DNA of 12,901 nt from RUG13409 sp045616985. Lineage in GTDB: Bacteria; Bacillota; Clostridia; Peptostreptococcales; Anaerovoracaceae. Location: contig JAZLHU010000006.1 of the NCBI GenBank assembly GCA_045616985.1, forward strand, positions 1-12,901, written 5' to 3'. The position numbers and the translations under genes are program-made. How positions within the stretch are numbered: position 1 is the stretch's first letter; every line of letters starts with the position of its first letter. Below, piece after piece: positions 1-5,564 of the stretch. The notes under the pieces were generated by a model that made no database searches, was not told where the DNA came from, and saw only the letters and a program-made list of their open reading frames with translations.

Positions 1-338
1 CTATTTTTGATGTTTTACTACAGTCTGCACTTAAACACGCATTTCTGTAGTAAGAAAATTCAAATTTTACTACAGAGTCGTTAGATTACAGGTGTTTTGT
101 CGTAATTAGTGCAGCTTACTACCGTACTTACCCCGCATAAGGGCTAAGATGATTTGAGATTACGACAAATCGTTTGATATTACTGCATTTTGTAGTAAAA
201 GCATATGCTCATAGGATATAAATAGATCAAATCAGAATGGCATGAATGCATTAAATCGTTGAGATAAAGAATTTCAGTTCGCATCGATAAAGGATAATCT
301 CAAAGGGTATCCGCCAATATTTCGCAAGCAAAAAACTA
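1..338. other. Gene-free region with inverted repeats
   Basis: No convincing coding sequence is visible. Bases 15-198 hold a set of inverted repeats (listed separately). Bases 127-148 form a small bulged hairpin (CTTACCC with GGGCTAAG) inside that structure. The rest (200-338) is AT-rich with only weak repeats, such as TTGAGAT (259-265) with ATCTCAA (297-303). The relBE promoter begins at the right edge. The region may be the edge of a mobile or plasmid-derived segment, but no transposase, integrase or target duplication is present to show it. Confidence 0.6.
15..198. repeat. Three spaced inverted-repeat units, TTACTACAG / CTGTAGTAA
   Basis: Three units share one architecture: a 9-bp arm, 21 bases, then an inverted 9-bp arm. 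Unit 1 is TTACTACAG 15-23 with CTGTAGTAA 45-53 (perfect arms). Unit 2 is TTACTACAG 67-75 with TTGTCGTAA 97-105. Unit 3 is TTACGACAA 160-168 with TTGTAGTAA 190-198. Arm centres within a unit are 30 bp apart each time. Across units, TTTTACTACA 65-74 pairs with TGTAGTAAAA 191-200, and TTTGTCGTAAT 96-106 pairs perfectly with ATTACGACAAA 159-169, so units 2 and 3 nest around one centre near 132.5. An extra single arm, TTACTACCG, lies at 116-124. The function is unknown; binding sites for a multimeric protein, or recombination sites, are possible. Confidence 0.7.
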
Positions 339-374
339 TTGACTATGTATGACGCTTGTCATACAATATTGTAT
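339..374 (+). promoter_or_regulatory. relBE promoter with palindromic operator
   Basis: A -35 box TTGACT (339-344) and a -10 box TACAAT (362-367) are separated by 17 bases. Two palindromes overlap them. TGTATGAC (346-353) with GTCATACA (358-365) has a 4-base loop, and ATACAATATTGTAT (361-374) is a perfect 14-bp palindrome covering the -10 box. This is the expected layout for autorepression by a ribbon-helix-helix antitoxin and its toxin complex. Binding itself is inferred. Confidence 0.8.
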
Positions 375-392
375 AGGGAAAAGGAGGTTGCT

Positions 393-599
393 ATGATTTC
401 AGTAAGACTTAATGATACTTCCGAAAATGAGCTTAAAATGATTGCAAAATTTGAGGGAGTTAGTGTATCAGAATATGTTCGAAACATAATTAATGAAAAA
501 CTTGAAGACTTATATGATCTGCAAATCGGAACAAATGCTTTAGAACAATATAACAAGAATCCGGTTACTTTTACTATGGATGAGGTTTTTAAGGATTAG
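393..599 (+). CDS. RelB/DinJ-family antitoxin
   Basis: This is a 68-residue type II antitoxin, expected to bind and neutralise the toxin encoded directly downstream and to repress the pair's promoter. The N-terminus MISVRLNDTSENEL reads as a ribbon-helix-helix: a beta strand at residues 1-7, then helices at about 10-20 and 25-37 (SVSEYVRNIINEKL). The acidic C-terminal tail (about 40-68) would wrap the toxin. I chose ATG 393 because AAGGAGG lies at 381-387 with proper spacing. An in-frame ATG at 339 falls inside the -35 box and is not credible. The stop is followed after two bases by the toxin start, so the two are co-transcribed and probably translationally coupled. The family call is firm; the exact subfamily is not. 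Confidence 0.88.
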   Translation: MISVRLNDTSENELKMIAKFEGVSVSEYVRNIINEKLEDLYDLQIGTNALEQYNKNPVTFTMDEVFKD

Positions 600-601
600 T
601 C

Positions 602-877
602 ATGGGTTATCAAGTTTTATTCTCAGAAGAGGCAAGTAAAGAAATTAAAAAACTTGATAAGCCAACAAAAGTTCTGCTTGAAAAATGGTTACGTAAGCAT
701 TTGGTTGGCTGCGAAAACCCCAGAGCTTTTGGTAAAGGATTAACAGCAGATAAAGCAGGTCTTTGGCGTTATAGAATAGGGGATTATCGTCTTATTTGTG
801 ACATTAGAGATAAGGAGTTAATAATTCTTACTGTCGCATTTGGCCACCGCAGAGAAATATATATGGATAAACGATAG
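602..877 (+). CDS. RelE/ParE-superfamily toxin
   Basis: This 91-residue basic protein has the usual RelE size. Visible family landmarks are the N-terminal strand and helix (YQVLFSEEASKEIKKLD, residues 3-19), the central strand motif GLWRYRIGDYRLICDI (53-68) and the C-terminal GHRREIY (81-87). Arginines 56, 58, 63, 83 and 84 and Tyr87 sit where RelE-type mRNA interferases keep catalytic and RNA-contacting residues, which favours ribosome-dependent mRNA cleavage over a gyrase-poisoning ParE role. That preference is an inference from motifs. It lies 2 bases after the antitoxin gene and has no promoter of its own. No frameshift or missing segment is seen, so the toxin appears intact. Confidence 0.88.
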   Translation: MGYQVLFSEEASKEIKKLDKPTKVLLEKWLRKHLVGCENPRAFGKGLTADKAGLWRYRIGDYRLICDIRDKELIILTVAFGHRREIYMDKR

Positions 878-930
878 AATAGATGAAGGTAATGGCAGAG
901 CAGATATATGTCCCAGACGAGAGTCCTTTT

Positions 931-993
931 TTCGGAAATTGACATCGAATTTCCTGAATGATAAAATAATTCTCAAATGAGAAATATTTTATC
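931..993 (+). promoter_or_regulatory. Promoter flanked by two inverted repeats (Uma2 gene)
   Basis: A consensus -35 TTGACA (939-944) and a -10 TAAAAT (962-967) are 17 bases apart. GGAAATT (934-940) and AATTTCC (948-954) form an inverted repeat around the -35 box. A longer one, GATAAAATA-A-TTCTC (960-974) with GAGAA-A-TATTTTATC (979-993), has one central mismatch and an AAAT loop and covers the -10 box and start point. A T-run at 995-999 would let the second hairpin also act as an AT-rich terminator for relBE. Its placement on the -10 makes an operator equally likely. Confidence 0.65.
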
Positions 994-1013
994 ATTTTTG
1001 ATTGGAGGATATC

Positions 1014-1817
1014 ATGACACCTGAAGAAATGCAGCAAAGGAAAAGAGAACTTGGACTTACATATCAGGAGATTTCCGATTTGAGCGGGGTGCCGCTTCCG
1101 ACGGTCCAGCGCATTGTAACCGGAGATACTGAAAACCCAAGAGAGTATTCTCTTGCAGGAATCGAAAAGGTTTTAAGCCGACAGACTGTAAGGGAGGCTG
1201 TTGCAGGCTCATCGTATATGACAAAAGCCCAGGGCGAATATACGGTCGAGGATGATTACTATAATCTCCCCGAGGATGAGCGCTGCGAAATAATTGATGG
1301 CGTAATCTACGATATGGGAGCACCGACATGGAATCATCAGCAAATAATGACTTTTATTGTGACTGAGCTCAGGGTATATATAAAAAACAAAAACAGACTT
1401 TGTAAGGTTGCCGCTGCACCGCTTGATGTAAAACTTGGCGATAAAACAATAGTACAGCCGGATGTTTTGGTTCTTTGCGATAAAAAGAAGAATAAGCAAA
1501 AAAGGATTGAAGGAGCTCCGGATTTTGCCGTTGAAATTTTTTCTCCGTCAAGCAGGAAAAAGGATGCTACTGTCAAGCATAATAAATATGCAGAAGTTGG
1601 CGTGCGTGAATACTGGACGGTGGACCCTGACAACGAAAGAGTAATTGTTTATCTTCTTGAAGATGAATACTCTGTTCCAAGAATATATACTTTCGAAGGC
1701 AAGGTGCCGGTTCATATTTTTAATGACGAATGCAAGATCGATTTTTCGGAAATTAAAAAAGAACTTGCCGAATGGGCAAGCCCTGAGGAAGATATATCCA
1801 ATGCACTCGCTGACTAA
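1014..1817 (+). CDS. HTH domain - Uma2-family endonuclease-like protein
   Basis: The protein has 267 residues in two parts. Residues 1-60 resemble an XRE/Cro-type helix-turn-helix: LTYQEISDLSGVPLPTVQRI (15-34), followed by a GD..NPREYSLAGIEKVL element. Residues 75-245 match the Uma2 family (PD-(D/E)XK restriction-like fold): ERCEIIDGVIYDM (89-101), H108, VQPDVLVL with D150, FAVEIFSPSS with E174, then D184, K188 and the family signature YAEVGVREYW (192-201). The putative catalytic acids are present, so the nuclease site looks intact. I chose ATG 1014 over an in-frame TTG at 1002 because GGAGG (1004-1008) precedes it. Uma2 proteins are common and mostly uncharacterised; their natural substrate is not established. 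The fused HTH and palindromes at its promoter suggest autoregulation or targeting, which is inference. Confidence 0.85.
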   Translation: MTPEEMQQRKRELGLTYQEISDLSGVPLPTVQRIVTGDTENPREYSLAGIEKVLSRQTVREAVAGSSYMTKAQGEYTVEDDYYNLPEDERCEIIDGVIYDMGAPTWNHQQIMTFIVTELRVYIKNKNRLCKVAAAPLDVKLGDKTIVQPDVLVLCDKKKNKQKRIEGAPDFAVEIFSPSSRKKDATVKHNKYAEVGVREYWTVDPDNERVIVYLLEDEYSVPRIYTFEGKVPVHIFNDECKIDFSEIKKELAEWASPEEDISNALAD

Positions 1818-1840
1818 TCACCAAAAAATTATGAGCCGGG

Positions 1841-1862
1841 ATGCAAAACAGTGCATTTTTTT
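1841..1862 (+). terminator. Weak intrinsic terminator after the Uma2 gene
   Basis: ATGCA (1841-1845) and TGCAT (1852-1856) form a 5-bp stem with a 6-base loop, followed by a run of seven T (1856-1862). The stem is short, so termination efficiency is doubtful. Confidence 0.4.
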
Positions 1863-1889
1863 GTACACGAGGGTTTGATAAGATAAAAT
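1861..1889 (+). promoter_or_regulatory. Probable promoter of the 16-codon ORF
   Basis: TTGTAC (1861-1866) and TAAAAT (1884-1889) are 17 bases apart. The start point would fall near 1896, at the foot of the hairpin at 1898-1917. The next ATG downstream with a ribosome binding site is 1958. Confidence 0.5.
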
Positions 1890-1897
1890 AAAGCATT

Positions 1898-1917
1898 GGC
1901 TAATGAATAGATTAGCC
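1898..1917 (+). promoter_or_regulatory. Perfect hairpin in the 5' leader of the small ORF
   Basis: GGCTAAT (1898-1904) and ATTAGCC (1911-1917) form a perfect 7-bp inverted repeat with a 6-base loop. No T-run follows, so it is not a terminator on the plus strand. It could stabilise the 5' end of the transcript or be an operator placed at the start point. Confidence 0.4.
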
Positions 1918-1957
1918 GCACGATAATAGAACATAAACTTTAATTCGGAGGTCCACT

Positions 1958-2008
1958 ATGAAAAAAATTGAACAGTTTACAAATCAATACCCGGTATGGA
2001 TACAATAA
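1958..2008 (+). pseudogene. 16-codon ORF; possible Cas12a N-terminal remnant or leader peptide
   Basis: The ORF reads MKKIEQFTNQYPVWIQ and then stops (TAA). It has a good ribosome binding site (CGGAGG, 1946-1951), a preceding promoter and a leader hairpin, so it has everything needed for translation. The first 13 residues follow the pattern at the start of Cas12a (Cpf1) proteins, an [F]TNxYxV/L stretch just before the conserved SKTLRFEL segment. That segment is absent in all three forward frames here, and no CRISPR repeat, cas1, cas2 or cas4 is in the window. The match is short, so chance or a regulatory leader peptide are real alternatives. Bases 2009-2138 hold no coding signal I trust. Confidence 0.3.
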
Positions 2009-2047
2009 GACGGCATATACAAACGCTTTCAAAACGAAGTATGTTTC

Positions 2048-2074
2048 ATAATATTGTTGTGATATTATTTTTTT
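2048..2074 (+). terminator. AT-only hairpin with T-run
   Basis: ATAATAT (2048-2054) and ATATTAT (2062-2068) pair perfectly across a 7-base loop, followed by T to 2074. CATAATAT (2047-2054) can also pair with ATATTATG (2075-2082). An all-AT stem is weak, so this may only reflect local composition. Confidence 0.3.
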
Positions 2075-2080
2075 ATATTA

Positions 2081-2089
2081 TGCTATAAC
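2081..2089 (+). promoter_or_regulatory. Possible extended -10 promoter for the 628-residue gene
   Basis: TGCTATAAC (2081-2089) fits an extended -10 (TG-n-TATAAY), about 50 bases before the ATG at 2139. No convincing -35 box is present. Confidence 0.35.
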
Positions 2090-2138
2090 TTAGCGCTCAA
2101 TTTGATTTAAAAAACAATTTTATTCCAGAGGTAGAGAT

Positions 2139-4025
2139 ATGCCACCGAAATCAAAAGCAGATTACAGACGTGAATTAATCAATAACATTAAGATAATACA
2201 GACTATCGATCCAGGCTTTACGCTGACAGAAGAGCAGATTGAAGCCAAGCTTTCTGATGAAAAAATCAGAATGCATCAGAAGTATTACGGACAAAACCCC
2301 GAAACAAACAAGCGTGAAGGGAAAATGGTAGTTGAAAAATACACTCCATCCATTCCGGATGCTTTTGCAAGACATGCCGACTTTCTTGCACGTCCGGAGC
2401 TGACGGAGGAAGATAAGGAATACAACAAGAAGCTTTTTGACGGTATCGGCAGGGATGACGAACAGGGCATTGAGGTTCAGAATAATTATATTATTCAATC
2501 CTATAATGCAATAAATAAGGTCGACATGTCCAAGATGGATCCTGATGCTCCCTTCGAGGAGTTCATGGAGTATTGTGCAAAGAATTCATCTTACGGCAAG
2601 GCAATAATGGAGTCGGAGCATGTGCTGGCTTCCAGTAAGACTGTCAAGGCTAAAGAATCTTCAAAAGAAAAGATTCGTGCATTTTACAATTTCGGTTCTG
2701 CGGCAGGGGCGGTTATAGGAAGCGCCGTTAAGCTGGTCGGAAACGAGGGCTTCCTCACAATTCCATGGGAATATATCAAAGGTGATCTGATTACAAAGGT
2801 CGGAAATTATTTCGTGGCCCATCCTGAGTTGACAGCAAAATACGGTCCGTCTTTTGTCGGTGAAGTTGCTGCATGGAACGATCAGAAAAACAATGCGAAA
2901 AAGGAATATCAGAAGTTCAGATCTGTAGTTAAGGAAGGTGAAGAGGTCACACTTGACGATTTTGAAGAAAATCTCCCGAAATCGGAAATAATAGGCGGCG
3001 GGTATGAAAAACGCCGCGAGCTTGCTTTAAATACTTTGGCCGAAAATGCATCGTTTGATATCTTTGCGGAAAACGAAGACTATAAAAATATTATTGCAAA
3101 TGGTAACGAGCTTAAAGAAATGATAAACGGTATTGGTGACCGTATTCCGACCGAAGAGGAACAAAAAGCCCTTGTAAATTCGGCAACGGATTATACGAAA
3201 TCAATATATGACTTTTGCAAAACAAACGATATCAGTAAATCGAAGGATCCTAAGGTCACTGAAGCCGCTGAGAAGATGAGATCTTCAATGAGCAAATTTG
3301 CAGGATATTCCAGAAAGCATATTCTTGAAACAAATATCCATTATTTCGAAAAAGATATTAAGCAGGCGGAGCTTGCCACAAATAAGGCCGGCTATATCAA
3401 AGAGATAGAGCATCTTGTAACTCAGCTTAAGAAGACCGAGGGTAACTGGACCTCAAATTCACCGGCATATGATAAGTTTTCTAAGCTTTTAAAGGATATG
3501 CCAAACAAGCTCAAGCAACTGACCGGCACTAAGGATATTAATTTTGAAAAGATTCAGGAGGCCTTTAAGCCTGTTGTCGATGCTGCCGGAGAGTATATGG
3601 ATACTCATAAAAACAAAAGCCTTAATTCCCGTCAGTTCAGACGCCTTAAGATTATGAACAGATTAAAGGATCTGTCAAAGGAAGCTTCGGAGAGAAAAAA
3701 TACTCCCGGCGAAGATATTAACTACAGACTTGCGGAAAAGCTTTATACGGCAAATGCAATAAAAAAAGGTGACAAAAATGCTCTTTTAAATGACGAGGTA
3801 AGAAGCAGGGGCATTCATAATGTCCTTACCAGCAAACGTTTTATCAGAGATTTTATCAATATTCCCGAAGAAGGAAAGCTTAAGCTTCTGAAGATTTCCG
3901 GGGAGAAGGTTCTTGACAGTATGATGCAGGCGTACAACAAGGATGTAAAGCTTAGTAATCAGAAAGACGCCGAGCAAAAAGGCAGCGAGACGAAAAAGAA
4001 CGTTGATCCTATGGTCCTTGGTTAA
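2139..4025 (+). CDS. Uncharacterised 628-residue, mostly helical protein
   Basis: I do not recognise this protein. It has no signal peptide, is rich in Lys, Glu, Asp and Asn, and looks largely alpha-helical and soluble. One glycine/alanine-rich hydrophobic stretch (about 184-201, GSAAGAVIGSAVKLVG) resembles a glycine zipper and could insert in or touch a membrane. Residues about 440-516 hold SPAYDKFSKLLKDM, then EAFKPVVDAAGEYMDTHKNK, then SRQFRRLKIMNRLKDL. From memory, this kind of helical block recurs in large uncharacterised proteins of gut Clostridia; I cannot verify that here. The C-terminus (about 600-628) is polar and probably disordered. AGAGGT before ATG 2139 is the ribosome binding site. 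It is a single-gene unit converging on rlmH, with only 9 bases between stops. No enzymatic motif is apparent. Confidence 0.8.
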   Translation: MPPKSKADYRRELINNIKIIQTIDPGFTLTEEQIEAKLSDEKIRMHQKYYGQNPETNKREGKMVVEKYTPSIPDAFARHADFLARPELTEEDKEYNKKLFDGIGRDDEQGIEVQNNYIIQSYNAINKVDMSKMDPDAPFEEFMEYCAKNSSYGKAIMESEHVLASSKTVKAKESSKEKIRAFYNFGSAAGAVIGSAVKLVGNEGFLTIPWEYIKGDLITKVGNYFVAHPELTAKYGPSFVGEVAAWNDQKNNAKKEYQKFRSVVKEGEEVTLDDFEENLPKSEIIGGGYEKRRELALNTLAENASFDIFAENEDYKNIIANGNELKEMINGIGDRIPTEEEQKALVNSATDYTKSIYDFCKTNDISKSKDPKVTEAAEKMRSSMSKFAGYSRKHILETNIHYFEKDIKQAELATNKAGYIKEIEHLVTQLKKTEGNWTSNSPAYDKFSKLLKDMPNKLKQLTGTKDINFEKIQEAFKPVVDAAGEYMDTHKNKSLNSRQFRRLKIMNRLKDLSKEASERKNTPGEDINYRLAEKLYTANAIKKGDKNALLNDEVRSRGIHNVLTSKRFIRDFINIPEEGKLKLLKISGEKVLDSMMQAYNKDVKLSNQKDAEQKGSETKKNVDPMVLG

Positions 4026-4034
4026 CCAAAGGTG

Positions 4035-4484
4035 TTACTTATGATACTTTTCTCCGGCATTGATTTTAAATGCGCGGTAGATCTGTTCAAGAAGAATGAC
4101 CCGCATCATCTGATGCGGGAATGTAAAAGATGAGAAGGACAGCCGAAGGTCGGCTGTTTTTCTTACTTCATCATTAAATCCGTTGGAGCCTCCGATAATA
4201 AAGGAAATGCGGCTTATGCCGGAAACTGCTTTCTCGGAAATAAAAGCGGCAAAGTCTTCGGAGCTTAAGGATTTGCCCGAAACGTCCAATGCAATAATAA
4301 AAGAGCCTTTGGGGATATGAGCGACGATGGCGGCGCTTTCTTCGCCGATATCGTCTGTTTTGCTTTCGGAAAGCTCAATTATTTCCACCTTTGCAAAACG
4401 GCTGAGTCTTTTCAAGTACTCGTCTGAGGCATCCTGCCAGAAGCGTTCCTTTAATTTTCCTATGCAGATTATACTTATATTCAT
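4035..4484 (-). CDS. rlmH: 23S rRNA (pseudouridine-1915-N3)-methyltransferase RlmH
   Basis: RlmH is a SPOUT-class enzyme that uses S-adenosylmethionine to methylate pseudouridine 1915 in helix 69 of 23S rRNA, acting on assembled 70S ribosomes. The 149-residue product is slightly shorter than the usual ~159 but complete. It shows the N-terminal MNISIICIGKLKERFW, the AdoMet-binding IGGSNGF (97-103), and the signature FPHQMMR..LLEQIYRAFKI (122-141) ending in YHK. The gene diverges from the metal-GTPase operon, with 63 bases between starts. No clear Shine-Dalgarno lies before the ATG, while an extended -10 sits only a few bases upstream, so the mRNA may be nearly leaderless. The assignment is firm. 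Confidence 0.96.
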   Translation of the reverse strand: MNISIICIGKLKERFWQDASDEYLKRLSRFAKVEIIELSESKTDDIGEESAAIVAHIPKGSFIIALDVSGKSLSSEDFAAFISEKAVSGISRISFIIGGSNGFNDEVRKTADLRLSFSSFTFPHQMMRVILLEQIYRAFKINAGEKYHK

Positions 4485-4490
4485 GTTCGT

Positions 4491-4499
4491 ATTTTACCA
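4491..4499 (-). promoter_or_regulatory. Extended -10 promoter for rlmH
   Basis: Read on the minus strand, TGGTAAAAT fits an extended -10 (TG-n-TAAAAT). Its usual start point, about 7 bases downstream, would fall at or next to the A of the rlmH ATG (4484). This implies a very short or absent 5' leader, consistent with the missing Shine-Dalgarno. Confidence 0.45.
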
Positions 4500-4506
4500 T
4501 AAGTTG

Positions 4507-4515
4507 TGATATAAT
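4507..4515 (+). promoter_or_regulatory. Extended -10 promoter for the five-gene operon
   Basis: TGATATAAT (4507-4515) is a perfect extended -10. A weak -35 candidate, TTCGTA (4486-4491), lies 18 bases upstream and overlaps the rlmH -10 on the other strand, so the divergent promoters may compete. A ribosome binding site (AGAGG, 4535-4539) precedes ATG 4548. No palindromic Zur-type box is evident between 4485 and 4547. Confidence 0.6.
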
Positions 4516-4547
4516 AAATCAGTTAAAAGGGAAAAGAGGCAAAAAAT

Positions 4548-5564
4548 ATGACAAAAGTGGATATTTATTCCGGATTTTTGGGAGCAGGAAAAACAACGTT
4601 GATCAAAAAGCTCATCAAGGAAGCTTATGCGGGACAGAAGATCGTTCTTGTGGAAAATGAATTCGGTGAGATCGGAATAGACGGCGGATTTTTAAGGGAT
4701 GCCGGAATCGAAATCAAGGAAATGAATTCGGGATGCATTTGCTGCAGCCTGCAGGGGGATTTCAGAGAGGCTCTTAAGCTGGTCGTGTCGGAATATCATC
4801 CTGACAGAATAATAATTGAGCCGACGGGCGTTGGCGCTTTGTCGTCCGTTATTCAGGCTGTACTTGCAAGCTCCGGCGAACTTAAGATTTCGGGTCTTAC
4901 AACTGTCGTTGACGTTACGAAGTTCAAAAAATATTTCAAGAACTTCGGAGAATTTTTCAACGATCAGGTTGAAACCGCAAGGGTAATTATGCTCTCCCGT
5001 ACATCCACCGCAGATCCGAAGCAGATCGAAGATGCGGCAGAGCTTATTAAAATGAAAAATCCCGATGCCGCGATCATTACGGCAAACTGGGAGGATTTAA
5101 ACGGCAAGGAGCTTCTTGAGATTATTGAAGGAAGAGACCTTCTTAAAGAACAGCTTGAGCAGCTTGTAAAAGATCACATTGAAGAATGTGATGACCCGAA
5201 CTGCTCCTGCCACGACCACGATCACGACGATGAGCATCATCACGATCACGACGATGATGAACACGAACACCACCATCACCATGCAGATGAGGTCTTTACA
5301 AGCTGGGGGCATGAAACTGCAAAGAGATACACAAAAGACGATATTAAAAACATTCTCGATGCCCTTAATAACGACGATGAATACGGCATGGTATTAAGAG
5401 CAAAGGGTATGGTTGAAGATCCTGACGGAAGCTGGATCCACTTCGACTTTACTCCGGGTGAAGCAGATATAAGAAACGGATCTGCGGCGCCGACCGGAAT
5501 GCTTTGCGTAATCGGATCACATATAGACGAAGAAAAAATCGAAAGCTTATTTGGAGTTCACTGA
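4548..5564 (+). CDS. G3E (COG0523/CobW-family) GTPase with His-rich metal-binding segment
   Basis: This is a 338-residue P-loop GTPase of the COG0523 group, whose studied members act as GTP-dependent chaperones for zinc, cobalt or nickel. Landmarks are Walker A GFLGAGKTT (9-17), ENEFGEIGID (36-45), the metal-binding CICC (C63, C65, C66) and EPTG (91-94). Where the family usually has NKxD for guanine recognition, this protein has MLSRTS (148-153), so base specificity may be altered. Residues 214-245 are an acidic, histidine-rich loop: three Cys (214, 219, 221), 13 His, and almost everything else Asp or Glu. A CobW_C-type domain follows (about 248-336). It opens a five-gene operon; its stop TGA shares a base with the next ATG. 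The target metal cannot be read from sequence; zinc is favoured by the partner gene. Confidence 0.9.
   Translation: MTKVDIYSGFLGAGKTTLIKKLIKEAYAGQKIVLVENEFGEIGIDGGFLRDAGIEIKEMNSGCICCSLQGDFREALKLVVSEYHPDRIIIEPTGVGALSSVIQAVLASSGELKISGLTTVVDVTKFKKYFKNFGEFFNDQVETARVIMLSRTSTADPKQIEDAAELIKMKNPDAAIITANWEDLNGKELLEIIEGRDLLKEQLEQLVKDHIEECDDPNCSCHDHDHDDEHHHDHDDDEHEHHHHHADEVFTSWGHETAKRYTKDDIKNILDALNNDDEYGMVLRAKGMVEDPDGSWIHFDFTPGEADIRNGSAAPTGMLCVIGSHIDEEKIESLFGVH

Noticed and set aside
96..169. A Zur operator, because TCGTAAT and ATTACGA half-sites occur
   Set aside because: A Firmicute Zur box has the two half-sites one base apart. Here they are 52 bases apart and far from the metal-related operon.
15..198. 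A CRISPR array, including Cas12a-type repeats, in the left region
   Set aside because: The repeated arms are only 9-11 bp, alternate in orientation and are not regularly spaced as direct repeats. They do not match the TCTACnnnnGTAGA core of Cas12a repeats.
1645..1878. 77-codon ORF overlapping the end of the Uma2 gene
   Set aside because: It is a frame-shifted shadow of the conserved Uma2 frame, which runs to 1817 without a break.
4018..4029. TTGGTTAACCAA palindrome between the convergent genes as a terminator
   Set aside because: It is a perfect 12-bp palindrome but has no loop and no T-run on either strand, so it cannot act as a standard terminator.
5097..5397. Overlapping ORFs on both strands across the His-rich segment
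   Set aside because: They are low-complexity shadows created by CAC/GAC/GAT triplet repeats, without ribosome binding sites.
5504..5563. Earlier start for the second GTPase
   Set aside because: The extra 20 residues are an out-of-frame shadow of the upstream gene. ATG 5564 has a ribosome binding site and a TGATG junction, and places the P-loop at the normal distance.
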